Origin: Sanguinoderma infundibulare
Lineage: Eukaryota > Basidiomycota > Agaricomycetes > Polyporales > Polyporaceae
DNA: 64,000 bases
Direction of reading: 5' to 3'
Assembly (NCBI GenBank): GCA_032821775.1
Contig: JAVLRN010000004.1
Location: forward strand, 2,046,001-2,110,000
Shown piece by piece: positions 12,063 to 23,520 of the stretch (positions are counted from its first letter, which is position 1; the number at the start of each line of letters is the position of its first letter). The translations under genes were made by a program, and so were the position numbers. The notes under the pieces are model-generated. The model saw nothing but the letters and a program-made list of their open reading frames with translations, did not search any database and was not told the origin of the DNA.

Positions 12063-13611
12063 TCAGCTCCCTCTCCCATCAAGGTCGTCCTGACCATGGA
12101 TTCTCCCACATCTGGGAATAGGCCTTCCATCCTGACAGGGATAGTGAGTGTGACTGAGGCCTGTTGGATCACGGGGGCTACTCCCGTCCAGAGCCCTGTT
12201 CCATAGCTTGCAATGTATAGGTCGATTGCTAAGTGGTAGAAGACATGGAGGGGAATTTTGCATCTAACGCTGTCTCAGATGGGTAGCTCCTCAACTGGTT
12301 CTCCTACAGCCTGCAAGTATGAGATGTTGTGCTCGACAATCCCTTCAGCCATCTTCATCGAGGGAAGGTTGAGGAACTTGGCAACTGCATCCTCGACATG
12401 AAGGATGCCCCTCCACAACCTAGGCTTGTTGATGTCTGGCATGGCCAGCCGGAGATGGTTCCGAATGAGGTCTTGGGAGCACTCGACTGGGAAGTCATCC
12501 TCATGGACTAGGATGAAGTTGGTCAGACTGGTGATGTACATGAGTCTGAAAGGGGATGGAGCCATCCCTAGACATGGTATGGGTGGTGGAATAGGTGAAG
12601 GTGGCGGAGTTGGGGGAGTGGGGACTGCTTCAACAAACAGCTGTTCCAGCATGTCGTCGATGGAGGAAAGGGAGAGGGTCTCGAGCTCCAGAAGGTCCTC
12701 ATCATTGTCATCGACCTGATACCCTGTGGAGGCAGGGCTTGCATAGTCAGGATATACAAGGTCATAACCATCACTGGACCCAGTGGTGGTTGATGATGCT
12801 ACTGCCATGTCTGCCAGCAATGTTAAGGCGTTGAATGGATTGACATGCATGATGGAGGGCACGGTCGTGGGTGACACTAGTGGGGGTATATTCTCCTTGT
12901 CCAAGTTGTTTGTTGGCTCTTCATCCCATGGGGTCCAGCTAGGAGTTTCCCAAGGTGAAGGGGACGATGGAGGGTTCTCCATTGATGTGTCGTTCATTTG
13001 TTTCCATGCTGCGGCACTGGGGCCTTCGTGAAACTGAACAGGGTGTCGTTGACCCTGGATGGCCTAGGATTTGTCTGATAACAGGAAGTGTAAACATGCT
13101 GTGTCTGGGTAGGGAGGAGATCTGATAGTGTATGGGCCATCTGACTCATGGCCAGGTGCTCCATGAGCCAGTCAGCTGTGTTGACTATGCTGCCATGCAC
13201 AGCAATTGCCAGGTGCTGAGCTCATTCCTTCTCCGAGGCTGGACCTCCAGACTTGCAGACATACGAAGCAAGCTCTGTATAGATTGGTGTGAGCTCCATT
13301 AGAGCTCAATAAACACCAATATGTAGTCCAGCGTGCTATATGTTATAGGTACAGGCATGTACCTGGTTGTGGAGGTCTGGGTGTGTGAAGACCCATCCAA
13401 CCCTAATGGAGAGGGTCCCATCTGGAGCAATTGATGCGAGGGGTTGTGGAAGGTGATCGTAGTTGATGATTGATTGATTGTGAATGAACTTGGGTAAAAT
13501 GGGGACTACCACCTTCTGCATGCTATGCAGTGTGTTATACTCTAGGCTGCTTCAGCTGATGGGTCCTTGGTTGCGGTGAGAGTTGGTCTTATTCTTCGAG
13601 GTACGAGGCAT
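12063..13611 (-). pseudogene. ORF y of element B, downstream accessory gene, function unknown
   Basis: Starts at ATG 13611 (MPRTSKNKTNSHRNQ) and runs to about 12275, just before LTR1. A homologous ORF sits in the same place in element C (22130-22993). Shared blocks in order are YDHLP, THPDLHNQVH, a LYTELASY-like segment, KSGGPASEK, a MEHLA segment and DLLPTQTQHVY. A Trp/Pro/Glu-rich block with KENIPPL follows, then in B only an acidic, Pro-rich domain (VPTPPTPPPSPIPPP) and about 100 further residues. There are several TGA or TAG codons and a frame change near 12997. No transmembrane segment or known domain is seen. It lies downstream of pol and ORF x, a position used for envelope-like or acquired genes in other LTR elements. 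Its role is unknown. Confidence 0.65.
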
Positions 13612-13747
13612 GGTGAGTTGTGAAGAGTAGAATGTGGGTGATGGTGCGAGCAATTGAGTGGTGAAGAGGATGAAGGATAGTGTTTCTGTCCCCTCATCTT
13701 TATACTTTTTATATGGCTGAGGTGTGATTTCTTGTTTGACCAGATTA

Positions 13748-13896
13748 GTCGAAAATGAGGGGCAAGGTTATGGCTACTCTATCTCTTGTTCGAATGAGTC
13801 GAGAACGGGGGGAAAGGCTATGGCAAGTCTATCCCCATCCATATTTGTCTAAACTGAGGGGAAAGGTTATGGCAATCCTATCCCTTGTTCGTGATT
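13748..13896 (-). repeat. Three tandem units of 49-50 bp upstream of ORF y
   Basis: Units at 13748-13797, 13798-13846 and 13847-13896 share the core GAGGGGAAAGGYTATGGCAA followed by CTATC. Element C has a single related unit near 23150-23205, also just upstream of its ORF y. The position, 5' of ORF y on the coding strand, suggests an iterated regulatory or transcript element. Confidence 0.65.
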
Positions 13897-14033
13897 GGTG
13901 GTGTCATTGGCCACTTTTATGACCCTTATTCATTTGTTGTTATATGATGGTTGGATTTAGGCTTATGGCAGTGGTGAAATTGGTATTGTAAAAGAAAAAT
14001 GAAATCCTGTGCTAGCATGTCATGTCTGTGTTA

Positions 14034-14068
14034 CTATCTCCCCCTCCTTTTAAGGTCATTCTGATCTT
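14034..14068 (-). promoter_or_regulatory. Internal polypurine-tract-like motif between ORF x and ORF y (element B)
   Basis: On the minus strand this reads as an AAGATCAG...TGACCTT block followed by AAAAGGAGGGGGAGATAG, resembling the tract that abuts LTR1 at 12063-12100. Element C has the same thing at 24248-24283. The ORF y module is thus bracketed by two copies of the element's 3'-end signature. Confidence 0.5.
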
Positions 14069-14146
14069 ATCGCTTTTGCTCATCATGGGGAGGATGAATG
14101 CCCTTTGGAGCCACTAACATGTGCCCTGATTGGTACAGTTCACATG

Positions 14147-14629
14147 CTAGTTAGTAGGCAGGGTGCATTGACGCTTGTGGGGTTTGTCATTGACTTTCCC
14201 ATGCTTGCGTTTGCACAGCTTGCACAAAAGGTGTTGCGGGATGTCGATGTGCCTGGGGTCTGCACTGTTCTCCTGGAGGTATCGCAACTGGCAATGCTTG
14301 CAGTCGCACCCATCGTCTTTGATCCACTCGGCATACAGGTCCTTGAGTTCAGGGTATTGAGGATCTGTCATGAAATGGAAGTAGGTGAGGGGGTACTCGT
14401 TCTGGATGTGCTGCATAACTTCTATGACAACATGTGCTGGCTCGTGCTGCCAGATGTGACTGAATGCTTGGCTATTGTGAAAAGGATTGGCACTGAAATG
14501 AAACCAGGTGCCTTCGTGGCACTTACAACCGGTGATGGTGAGGATGTGCAGTGGTGGCGGGATGATGGCCTGGATGGTTCCAGATGTGAAGGCTTCAAAG
14601 GTTGCTGGTGGGATGATGTGCTGGGCCAC
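14147..14629 (-). CDS. ORF x of element B, Cys/His-rich 160-residue protein or pol extension
   Basis: Uninterrupted frame of 160 codons with TGCKCHEGTWFHF, FHNSQAF, EVMQHIQNEYPLTYF, WIKDDGCDCKHCQ and HLLCKLCKRKHGK. The paired Cys-X-Cys, Cys-X2-Cys and nearby His suggest metal binding. About three quarters of residues match the element C copy (24361-24846) by eye. In B the first codon is GTG where C has ATG. It lies in the same frame as pol, 25 bp after a single TAA that ends the chromodomain, so it could be either a separate gene or a C-terminal pol extension. Both copies also share coding-like text after the TAG stop (HVNCTNQGTC). No known domain is recognised. Confidence 0.6.
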   Translation of the reverse strand: MAQHIIPPATFEAFTSGTIQAIIPPPLHILTITGCKCHEGTWFHFSANPFHNSQAFSHIWQHEPAHVVIEVMQHIQNEYPLTYFHFMTDPQYPELKDLYAEWIKDDGCDCKHCQLRYLQENSADPRHIDIPQHLLCKLCKRKHGKVNDKPHKRQCTLPTN

Positions 14630-14653
14630 TGCTAATGTGTGGGATGTGGGTGT

Positions 14654-17600
14654 TTATCGGAGGTGGTGTCGTTTCTTGTAAGCATTGAGAATTTTGGGAG
14701 CATTCTTAAGATGTGTTTTTGGTTCCCAAGAATCCTTGAATGATTCCCACCCCTTCCATATCATGAGATATTCTATCCTTTTTTATTTCTTTCCTCTCAT
14801 GTGATGCTTAAGAATTGTGGCGACCTTGTGCTCCTCTTCTCCTTCTATTATCTCTGGTGGAGGCTTCAAATAGCTGGGCCTATGTTCTTTTGTTATTCAG
14901 TATAGAGCTAGAAGTCCCGCATGGAAGACAGGATGAATTCACTTCCATGACTTAGGAATGTTGAGTTTGAATGCCACTGGATTGATAACTTCTGTGATGG
15001 TAAAGGGTCTGTGTTGTTTGGGAGCCATCTTCCAGTATGGGTAAGGAAGTTTGAGGTTGGTGGCTTCGAGAAGCACCTTATCTCCTTTTTTAAATTGCAT
15101 TGGTTTTCCTGAGAATTTTCGGGCCATTGCCATGGCGGCCTGTTCATGTGCAGCTATGATGCTTTCTCAATTCTCATGTAATTCTTTGAGGTGTTCTTCT
15201 GTGCTAGGGTGCTTTAGGTTTGTTTGGACTATCCCTGTGGCCTGGGGTTGATATCCATAAAGGAGTTCAAATGGTGATTTCCCTGTAACTGAATAGACTC
15301 GCTGATTGTGTGCAAACTCAAAAGCAGGTAACTGGTCTGCCCAACTCTCTGGATTGTTTGTACAATATATCTGAAGGCCCAGATTGATTTCTTGATTTAC
15401 TTGCTCAGTTTGACCATCAGTCTGAGGATGGTAAGCTGTGCTGAGTGCCATTTCGATCCCTAGAGCCTGATGGAGTTCCTGAAATGCCTTTGCTTTGGAT
15501 TGCGGTCCTCTATCCAAAATGATTTTGGTGGGAAATCTGAAGCAGCTGAAGACATCCTTTCATAGAAGTTTGGAAGCTCCCATGGCTGTGATTTCTTTGG
15601 TGCATGGTGACATTACTGCCACTTTGGTGATGTCATGGTCGACAATGACTTGAATTGCATTGTATCCTTCCTTCGTTTCTAGAAGGTCTGTAATGTAGTT
15701 GATGGTGATAGTTTGAAATGGCCTCGTGTCTCTGCTGTGTGGTATCGGCATTAATGGTGGCTTTGTTGGATGTGTGTTAACTTTGGATACCTGACAAGTT
15801 GCACATCCCTTGATGTATTGTGTGATGAATGTTCTCATTCCGGGCCATATGAATTCTTATTGTACAAGGTCAAGTGTTTTCTGGATTTCTGAATGTCCCA
15901 TGATGACCAGTTCATGGTACATCCTGATGATTTCTCTTTTCAGAGTTTCATCAGGTGGTATGTAAACTCAGTCTTTGTAGAGCAGAATTCCTTCATCATT
16001 ACTCCAATCCTCTGGTTTTCTGAAGTCTGGTCTTTGGATAGTCTTGCCTTTACTGGTGATGAAATTAACCAGTATTGAATCGCGTGCCCTGTTATTTTCT
16101 ATACATTCTTGGAGTTCCACATTAACTGCTTTGGCGAACAGTTCATCCCCTAGCATAACAATGTCTTTGTTATCCTCATTCCCCTCATCATGGCCTGTTC
16201 TTCTGGATAGGGCATCTGCTTGTGTGAGGGTGTTACCTGGGTGGTGTGATATTTTGAAGTTGAAGTCGGCTAGGAATAGGTACCATCGGGCCTGTCTCTG
16301 GTTGAGTTTGTAGGTGTGTCAGAAGAATGTGAGGTTCTTATGATCAGTGATTATTTTTAATGGAGTTGTTGCTTCCTGTAGTAAATGTTACCATGCTTCA
16401 AGTGCTCGAATGATAGCAAGAAGTTCTCAATTATAAATTTGATAGTTGCATTCTGCTCCTGTGAAGGACTTTGAAAGAAATGCACATGGGTGTCAGAGAC
16501 CGTCTGGTCCCTTCTGCCTGAGGATTGCTCCTGATGCATACTTGGATGCATCACATTTGATTTGAAATAGTTTCATTGGATCGGTGATTTTCAGGATGGG
16601 TTCCTTCATAAATTCTTCTTTAAGTTTATTGAACACCTTGTCACATTTGGGTGTTCACTGGAATGTAGTGGCTTTGTGTGTGAGTTTCCTCAGGGGTCGT
16701 ACAATGTCTGAAAACCCCTGGATCCATCATCTGTAGAAGTTTCTAAAGCCTAGGAAGGTTTGAGTTTGTTTGATGGTTGTAGGGGCTTGCCATTCCTAAA
16801 TAGCCTTGAGTTTGACAGGGTCCATGGCTATTTCTCCTGGCCGAATAACTGCCCCAAGATATTCAACTTCTGTGACATCAAACTCGCATTTTTCTGCTTT
16901 GAGGAACAAGTCGTGTTCCTGTAATTGCTGCAGAATTCGGCATGTTCAAATGTGGTGTTCCTCCTTATTGGTTGAAAAGATTAGGATGTCGTCCATATAG
17001 ATGACAACCCATCCTTTAAGGAGCATATCTCAGAAGATATGGTTCATCATACTTTGAAATGTGGCTGGTGCATTGCACAGTTCAAAGAACATGACAGTGG
17101 ATTTGAATAATCCCATGGGCGTGATAAATGTGGCCTTCCACTGGTCTCCCTCCTTGATCTGTACATTATTGTATCCTGCCCATACATCAAGTTTGGTGAA
17201 TATCTTGGCACCTTGAAGCCTGTCGATGATATCACCAATGAGAGGGAGTGGGTAAGCATTCTTCACTGTTCCATTGTTTAATAAACAATAGTCCTGCACT
17301 GGTCGCAAACTGCCATCTTTTTTGGTCACAAAAAAGAATGGTGATGCTAAGGGTGATGTCGACTCTTGGATATAACCCTTCTCCAGATTTTTGGTGATGA
17401 ACTTTTTGAGTTCATCTCTTTCCGAGAGTGTTAAAGAATAGATCTTTCCCTAATTGTTTTTTGCATTTGGGTTAAAATCCTTCTTGAATTCAATCACATG
17501 ATTCTATGGATGGGATGGAGGGAATCATTCTGCTGCCTTCTTTTCAAAGACTGTTTAAAATTCTCAAGCATAGTCTGGTAGGAGCTCATCTAATGTTTTC

Positions 17601-20600
17601 TCCTTTTGGTCTTTCTTTGCAGCAATGGTGATCTCAGTCGACTTGTTGATTCGTCGGAGATGAGTTGCTTCTTCTAACAATTGTCCTAAGACTTTTGACA
17701 GATTGTGTGGTAGCCACTCGTCATCATCCGGATTGTTTTTTACCATTTCAGTATATGAAAGGACCAAATGAGGACTATGTTCTGGGATAGGCATTCCTCA
17801 TAATGTGCCTGATGGGGCTTCATGTGTGTCTTGATATTTTTGAACAGCTTGTTGTTTCTTGATCACTTTTGGACTAAAAGTGACTCGTCCTGTTCTTCAA
17901 TTAATTGCAGGGTTGTACCGTTTTATCCATGGTATTTCAAAGATCAACTCGTCTCATCTAATGTTAGCCACATACCAATTGGTAGGCAGCTTTTGTCCCC
18001 GGAGTATGAAGCTTCCTTCGATGCGGTGGGTAATTTGACCCTGTTTGTTAATGCTGTCATCTACATTCCTGAATGTAAGCAGTTTGTGCAGTTGAATGGT
18101 AGGGAGTTTGTACTGTTTGACTAGTCGCTTGTTGACGATGACTGCATCTGTGCCTGTGTCTAGTAGACCTTTGACTCCAATGGCAATACCTCCAACTTCA
18201 ATATAACCAGGCAACAGGAGTGTTTGTCTCCTTCGTACTGTATTGGTTGTAATGGTTATATGAATATCAGAGTCTTTAGGCAAGTCAGGCGTTGGGTTGT
18301 GTGGACACATGAGTGCTGTGTCTGTGCTGTTATCTGCTTGCCAGTCTAAAAATCTGTTGCAAAGTCCATGGAGTCTAGGTCTACTTCTAATGCATCGATA
18401 TGGATGTCCTCTTCATTTTCCTCAGTGTCCGCTTCACTTGCACTGTTTGTTCCCTCCTTTCCAGAAGAGCTTCCTTGTTCTTTGACTATCTGTTGAATTT
18501 GTCAACCTCTCTTCTGATTTGACTTCCTTTGGTTCGATCTCTTTGGGCAGTTCCTTGCCTGATGTCCTGGCTTCCTACAGAAAAAGCATGCTCCCGACTT
18601 TATCAGTTTTGCACATTCTTCTGTGGTAAGCTTGTTTACACCCGTTAATCCCTCTTTGGTGGGTTTCTGAACATCAGTTCATCCTGTCTGAACTTTGGCA
18701 CCACGAGGGCAGATGTTGTGCCTTCTTCCTTGATTTTCATCAAGTTGTTGATTTACTCGAGAGGCTTGATTGATTTCGAGTGCTTTTGCCATCCATTCCA
18801 CAATATTGGTGGGTTGTGGAAATGAGTATGAGATGCGAGTTTGCATCTAAGAGGGTAGCACTCCTCGATAATATGCTAGTTGTGTGACTGGATCATACAC
18901 TCTGCTGGTATATGTTAGGTGCATGAACTTGCCATTGAAGTCATGGCATGATGTGAAGTTGCTATACTTGAGTCAAGCAAGCTCCAGGAGTGCATTGTCT
19001 ACCTCATTGATTGATGTGAAGGCCGATTAAAATTCTCTTTCAAAGTCGATCCATTGCCCAAACCCTCAGGTGGTTCCATTGGGCAATATTTCTTGGGACT
19101 GTTTGATGATAACCATCTTCCAGTATTGCACAGTTCTTCCCTCCATGTATGATAGGGCTGTTGCAATTTGAACTTTTTCATTGGAGAAGTTGTTGGGTCT
19201 TCCTTTAAAGAGTAGATAGAGCTAATTAAGAAATTCCTCTGTTTTTGTGCAATCTCCATCAAAAATGGTAGGCTCCTTGATTTTTCCTTTTGCCGATGCT
19301 CTTGTGGGAATAAGGATTGCAGGTTGCTGCGCTCCAAAGCCTGGTCCTCCAGGTGGTCCTCCTCCAGGTGACCCTCCTCCAGGTGGTCCTCCTCTGGGTG
19401 GTCCTCCTCCAAGTGGTCCTCCTCCTTCTGATGGTCCACCTGTAGGTTTTCCACTGAAGAGGGTTCCACCTGGGTATGCTCTGAAAGAGGTTGGATAACC
19501 TCCTCCTCCCTGATAGGTTCCAGAAAACCTTGTTTGTAGAAATGTTATACCATATGCTGAACTGACTGACTCAAAAGGTCCTGTTGGCCGATTGACTGCA
19601 AATGATGGCTGTGCTCTCCATACAATGCCTTGGTTGATAGCTTATTCAGTCTCAACATTTCCTTCTGTGAACACTCTCCGGGTATATGTTTCAGGGTCTT
19701 GTGTGTGTGTTGCAGATATTGCAGGTCTGTGTACTGTGCTGTCCATGTCATCTTCACTGTCTGTGTTACTATTGTCATCGGAGTCTAATGCTACCTCTTT
19801 TCCTTTACCACTAATCATAGTTGGTATGGGATCAAAGGTCTGATATCCTTCTAGGTAGATAGCTGCTGGTTCATCCACTGGTTTGCTTCCAACAATAGTG
19901 GGTTCTGGCTGATCTACTACTTGACTCATTTGGCTTTTAGGACTCTGTGCACTTATCAAAGTAGCACATATTGTCGGTGTGCTGAGTCGTGAGCTAGGCT
20001 TTAGAACTTTGCTCAATGGTATAATCACTGGCTGTTTTACGTGTACCTTGAGAATGTCTCTCTCCTGTGTACTAAGGGTAATGAGATATCCTTCTTGTAA
20101 TTTCTGCTTGTCGGGTGCTGAGTGATATCAAATTGGACACCTTGCGTGTGTGCAACTTATCCACCTGCCTTTCTGTGAATTGTAATGTGTATCCCTTGTT
20201 TGGTCGATCGAGTATGCGTGTTGATATCCTTCGCAAGAAAGCTTTGGCTGTGGGCCCATCTACTTGTTTCGAATACGAAGGTATCGATTGTGGAGCTTTT
20301 GCACATGCAAAAAACTTTCGATTTGTTGAACTTCGTGTTCGAAGGAAGGGTTGATCCAATTTCTCGGATCTAAGACTCTGCTCTGTAAATGCTTAATCCT
20401 GTTTTGCAGGAAAGCAGCATAGATTGTGTTGAGTGTGTAGTGTGGATCCTCACGCTGTGGCCACCAATTGATAGTGTCGAATGCAACGTTGAAGTTATAG
20501 ATGGCTTGATGTATGCATTGGATTCTGTACTCTTGTTTAATACTCAAACTGTCTCTGATAGCATTGAGACTGTTGAGGATAACTTGCAATGTATCTCTGG

Positions 20601-21060
20601 CGTCAACCGGTGCTTATGGCCTTTTGTAGAATAGACCTCTTGTCGAAGAGATAGTATTTAGTGTGGTTTCACAGTAACTCGGTACTGTGTTGGCTGTAGC
20701 ACTTGATGCGACTGGGATAATAGATTTCTTGTTTATTCCGTAGAACTGTAAGAGTTTTTGTTCTTCTCTGGGGTCGAAGCTGGATGAGAGTCTATACTCT
20801 GTCCACTCGGGGGTCTGTATAACTGGTGGTATTCTCGGAGTATTTGGGGACTCGCATTCGAGAATGGGAAACCTCTCTCCTTCTAGATATTGTAATCCTG
20901 GGACTCCTGGTCCTCGAAGGTTTTGAGGGCGCAGTGTGGGAGGTTGAACATTAATGCTAATGTTTGGTTGTTGGTATAGTAGAGGTGTACTCGGCTGAGG
21001 TTGAGACCTTTTACTACTTCATGGGGGTCAAAAGGGTTTCATTGGGTGTGGGCTTGCCAT
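14654..21060 (-). pseudogene. Element B gag-pol with chromodomain (Ty3/gypsy, Tf1/sushi-like)
   Basis: Gag starts at ATG 21060. Its core reads KEPTIFDGDC then ATALSYMEGRTVQYW, after a Gly/Pro-rich linker coded by an 18-bp-type repeat near 19330-19450. A perfect CCHC zinc knuckle, CFFCRKPGHQARNC, is at about 18550-18590. Protease LLDTGTDAV is near 18140-18170, RT VIYMDDILIF near 16990, then RNase H and integrase (zinc part GCATCQVSK, ILDRGPQ, DGQTEQVNQ). At the C terminus is a chromodomain with EYLMIWKGWESFKDSWEPK, ending at TAA 14654. The first integrase Asp appears changed (TINYITDL). Stops occur throughout (for example near 19060, 19215, 20635). Not autonomous as it stands, but domain order and several active sites are intact. 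Confidence 0.85.
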
Positions 21061-21191
21061 GTTATCTAACTTGTCGAAGTTTTGACAACCTTTTGAGTAT
21101 AGGTTCCTTCTAAACCTTGCTGAAGGTTTAGAACGGGCGACCTATGATTTGTGTGTGTGGATGCTCTGCACTTAAAAAAGTGGAGCATAGA

Positions 21192-21203
21192 AGTTTTCAG
21201 TCT
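21192..21203 (-). promoter_or_regulatory. Self-priming primer-binding site of element B
   Basis: Two bases inside the 5' LTR (minus sense) lies AGACTGAAAACT. It is the exact reverse complement of AGTTTTCAGTCT within the same LTR (21350-21361), which begins 33 bp after the TATATAAG box (21387-21394), where the transcript should start. This is the Tf1/sushi self-priming arrangement, in which the mRNA 5' end primes reverse transcription instead of a tRNA. Confidence 0.7.
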
Positions 21204-21205
21204 AA

Positions 21206-21449
21206 TGTTACGTCTCAATACTTGTAGACCTATACAAGTATTAACATGTTCTTAGACTAGGCTTAGACTTGTCAAAGTAAAGCTTAGAGTAACTTTATAG
21301 TTGGCAGACTATAAAGATGGAATGTTATACAACTAGTGTATATAACAGGAGACTGAAAACTGGGGGTCACTACTGAGGCGTCGTTCCTTATATACATGTC
21401 TGGACGCTGCACTCTGCACAGCTTGACAGACTATGGACTGTGGTCTACA

Positions 21450-21482
<33 letters not shown>

Positions 21483-22129
21483 CGGGCTGCAGACTATGGA
21501 ATGAGTCATAACAAGTCATTACTGCAGGCTGCGGAAAAGGGTCATAAGAAGTACTAGATATGTCTGAAGGAGATGTAAGCATAGAAAACACGCAGACACA
21601 AGGGTACTGTGTCCATGCAGTCACATGACTGCTGTGTCTGCATGGACGCAAGGGTAGTGTGTCTGTGTGGACATAAGGGTGTTGTGTCAGTGCAGGCGTA
21701 TAAAAGCTATAGTTGCACAGACACATGAGTGCTGTGTCCATGCAGTTGCCTGCGAGTATAAGTATGTGAAAGAAAAAGATAGTCCCCTTAGAACAGCATT
21801 GTAACATGGTCTACTGTGCTGGTATGGAATAGTCAAGACATGGTCTCGTGAGCATGCCTGTACTGACTATAAGCCCAAAGTGATCTTGATATATATGAGG
21901 CAATGGCGTAGTCCAAGTATATATCAATGGATGGTAAAGAGAGTGTATGTCCATGGATATGGATGGATGGTAGAGGAGTGGATGGTATGGGTATAATCCC
22001 TACAATAGAGTCATGGTAGTGTGCGCGTAAGAGATGTGAGGTCCGAGATGATAGCGATAGTGATATAAGTCCATGTGGGGTGGATGTAGTTGAAGAAAAA
22101 TGACAACCCCCTATGTTAGCATTGTAACA
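21206..22129 (-). repeat. LTR2, shared mosaic LTR (5' of B, 3' of C)
   Basis: Starts TGTTAC at 21206. A first end, GTAACA at 21806, matches the end of LTR1. A further 323 bp ending GTAACA at 22129 matches the last part of LTR3 (about 29370-29696). The U5-side 150 bp differ from LTR1 and LTR3, which agree with each other. It contains a run of TATGGAC heptamers (about 21430-21485). It is thus a chimera of two LTR subtypes rather than a simple copy. Confidence 0.75.
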
Positions 22130-22993
22130 TTAGCTCCTCTCTCTGCTAAGGTCATCCCGACCTTTCTGCTTCAAGAAACTCTCAGATAACGTCCACTGGG
22201 TCTCGGATATGGTCTTGAAAGGCTCAGTCTAAGAGTTCAGCGATAGGGATCAAGTGTATGGTACTGTAGTCTGAAAGATGGTCTTTATCGCTAAGGTAGA
22301 ATGGGGGACTCGACTCATCGAGGTATGACATGCTGTGACTGCTGCTCGATGATGAAGCTTGGTCCTCATCCTGCATTGATGGAGGAACATTCTCCTTGTT
22401 CGAGTCATTGATTGGCACATTGTCCCATGGTGTCCAGTCAGAATACTCCCAGGGTGAAGGTGGGTCCCTGGTGTAGACATGCTGAGTGTGAGTAGGGAGG
22501 AGGTCAGATAGCGCACGTGCCATCTGCCCTGTTGCGAGGTGCTCCATGAGCCTTTCTGTGGTGTGTGTTACTTGGTAGTGCACTTCAACAGTGAGTCATC
22601 ATGCTCGCTTCTTCTCTGAAGCTGGGGCTCCCGACTTGCCAATGTACGAGGTAAGTTCCGTGTAGAGGAGTGTGAGCTTGGTCAAAGCTCGGTAGGTGTC
22701 AATGTGAAGCTCTCCATGGTTGACTTCAGAGGTGCAGATATGGACCTGGTTGTGGAGGTCTGGGTGTGTAATGACCCATCTGACTCTATCAGGGAGGGTC
22801 CCTTTGGTCGTGCTTGTGATTGATCATGGGAGGTGGTCATAGTTGATGACTGGGTGATCACAGATGAACTGGGGCAGTGCAGGGACCACTGGCTTCTGCT
22901 GTCTGTGCACTGCACAAAGACATTGGCTGCTTCGAGTGGTGGGTCCATGGGAGTTGCAGTGGGAGTTGATCTTCTGGTTCGAGGTGTGAGGCA
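22130..22993 (-). pseudogene. ORF y of element C (shorter copy)
   Basis: ATG at 22993 gives MPHTSNQKINSHCNS, which aligns with the element B ORF y through YDHLP, ITHPDLHNQVHICTS, LYTELTSYIGKSGAPASEKK, LMEHLATGQMARALSDLLPT and the KENVPP block. It is broken by TGA at the YDHLP motif and after the ASEKK block. It ends near 22224, so the Pro-rich and final domains of the B copy are absent. A purine tract then abuts LTR2. The independent conservation of the N-terminal half is the main evidence that ORF y was a real gene. Confidence 0.6.
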
Positions 22994-23146
22994 TGGCAAT
23001 GGAAAGTGGAAGGTGTGGTGAGGGTAAGGATGAAGTGTGAGTGGTGGCTAGCTGTATAGTGCAGTGGATGAGGAATTGTGTTCCATCCTTATCCTACTTA
23101 TACTCCTGGTCTGCTTGAGACAGTGTCTCTTTGCTGAACAGCACTA

Positions 23147-23520
23147 CTCCTGTTTAATCAAAAAAGAGGGGAAAGGCTATGGCAAGCATATCCCTGGTCC
23201 TTTTGAGGTGGTGTTCTTTCTCATAGTCAAAGAGAATTTCTGGAGCATTCTCGAATGACTTCTCTTCTCGTGTTTTTTTTTCCCTACGATTGATTGAGAA
23301 TTGTGGTGCTCTCGTGTTCCTCTTTTCTTTTTTCTGGTGGTTGACCATAGATAGCCTGGTCTGTGTTCCTTTGCTGTTCGATATGGCTTTTAGAAGTTCT
23401 GCCTAAAGGATAGAAATGAATCTGTTTCTCTGACTTTAAGATATCCAGTTTGAGTGTGACTGGATTGATGACTTCTGAAAAGGTCCATGTCATTTAAGAA
23501 CAATCTTTGGTGTGGGTAAG
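23147..23520 (-). pseudogene. Element C chromodomain and 3' pol remnant
   Basis: Minus-strand text EVINPVTLKLDILKSEKQIH corresponds to the linker before the chromodomain in B. SFENAPEILFDYEKEHHLKR corresponds to its last helix. A single copy of the GAGGGGAAAGGCTATGG unit follows. In B this segment comes before ORF x. In C it comes after ORF x, so the order is rearranged. Confidence 0.6.

Noticed and set aside
12063..12263. 66-codon minus frame ending exactly at LTR1
   Set aside because: A neighbouring frame continues ORF y more convincingly (IPLHVFYHLAIDLY). This one gains length only from the terminal tract.
14105..14635. 176-codon plus-strand frame opposite ORF x of element B (and 24223-24852, 209 codons, opposite element C)
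   Set aside because: Long antisense frames exist in both copies, but the minus-strand version has the Cys/His motifs and an ATG in C, and shares the strand of the element. The plus frames are Leu/Val-rich shadows.
11265..21806. Element B as a simple insertion into an LTR of element C
   Set aside because: Flanking five bases do not match (CTAGA and TGGTC). Matching CTAGA is instead found around the whole composite.
23154..23348. Independent small Lys/Arg-rich protein
   Set aside because: Aligns with the end of the element B chromodomain, so it is a pol remnant.
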